5,861 bases of DNA, taken from positions 1 through 5,861 of the forward strand of contig CANQZP010000074.1 of NCBI GenBank assembly GCA_947628395.1, written 5' to 3'. Made by a program: the position numbers and the translations under genes. Below, piece by piece: positions 5,786-5,861 of the stretch; positions within the stretch are counted from its first letter, which is position 1; the number at the start of each line of letters is the position of its first letter. This stretch comes from an uncultured Clostridia bacterium (GTDB lineage: Bacteria > Bacillota > Clostridia > TANB77 > CAG-508). The notes under the pieces were generated by a model. The model had not been told where the DNA came from, ran no database searches, and saw only the letters and a list, made by a program, of their open reading frames with translations.

Positions 5786-5861
5786 AAATAAATAATAAAA
5801 ATAAATAATAAAAATAAATAATAAAAATAAATAATAAAAATAAATAATAAAAATAAATAAT
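5786..5861. repeat. Tandem repeat, 13-base unit AAATAAATAATAA, about 5.8 copies, running off the window
   Basis: Five exact copies (5786-5850) and 11 bases of a sixth (5851-5861) are seen with no mismatch. The unit is pure A/T with all T on the plus strand isolated. It contains TAA stops on the plus strand, and its length is not a multiple of three, so it is not coding there. The array reaches the last base, so its true length is unknown. It could be a minisatellite, an easily melted DNA region, or an assembly edge. Confidence 0.9.

Noticed and set aside
5681..5861. Long minus-strand open frame through the 13-base repeat
   Set aside because: The complement of the repeat lacks stops in every frame only because of its composition; no ribosome site is seen and the peptide would be low-complexity Leu/Ile/Phe/Tyr.

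Overview
This is a very AT-rich stretch of bacterial chromosome, most likely from a low-GC Bacillota (Firmicutes), probably Clostridia. The order mnmG - rsmG - parA - parB - DUF4446 - tRNA-Ser is the conserved origin-proximal neighbourhood of that group. The DUF4446 gene directly after parB points to Clostridia or relatives, and Shine-Dalgarno sites are strong (AAGGAGG, GGAGGG). TGA is used as a stop (end of mnmG), so the standard bacterial code fits and a Mollicutes code does not. Genus cannot be read from the sequence.

Layout. Bases 1-2532 hold the end of a tRNA-modification/rRNA-methylation operon. mnmG lacks its first codons at the window edge and overlaps rsmG by 14 bases. A 200-base spacer follows (2533-2738). 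It contains a hairpin terminator built from 8-base arms identical to parS half-sites, two perfect DnaA boxes 32 bases apart in the same orientation, an almost pure A/T stretch, and a good sigma-A promoter. Bases 2739-4879 are a compact plus-strand operon: parA (soj), parB (spo0J) and a small membrane-anchored DUF4446 protein. Then come tRNA-Ser(UGA), two back-to-back hairpin terminators, a minus-strand gene for a small DUF4190-type membrane protein, and tRNA-Ser(GCU). The last two fire from divergent promoters. The window ends in about six exact tandem copies of a 13-base A/T unit that run off the edge. Bases 5681-5784 hold no gene I can support.

How the genes work together. MnmG (with MnmE) modifies the wobble uridine of certain tRNAs and RsmG methylates 16S rRNA; both tune translation. 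ParA and ParB form the chromosome-partitioning system acting on parS sites near the origin. In B. subtilis the ParA homologue Soj also acts on DnaA, so perfect DnaA boxes just upstream of parA are suggestive. The two serine tRNAs between them read UCN-type and AGY codons.

I found no clear new multi-gene system; the genes are conserved housekeeping genes. The best second-look items are non-coding: the parS-like terminator with its alternative fold, the DnaA boxes, a palindrome covering a tRNA promoter, the 13-base tandem repeat, and a TTG start for parA.
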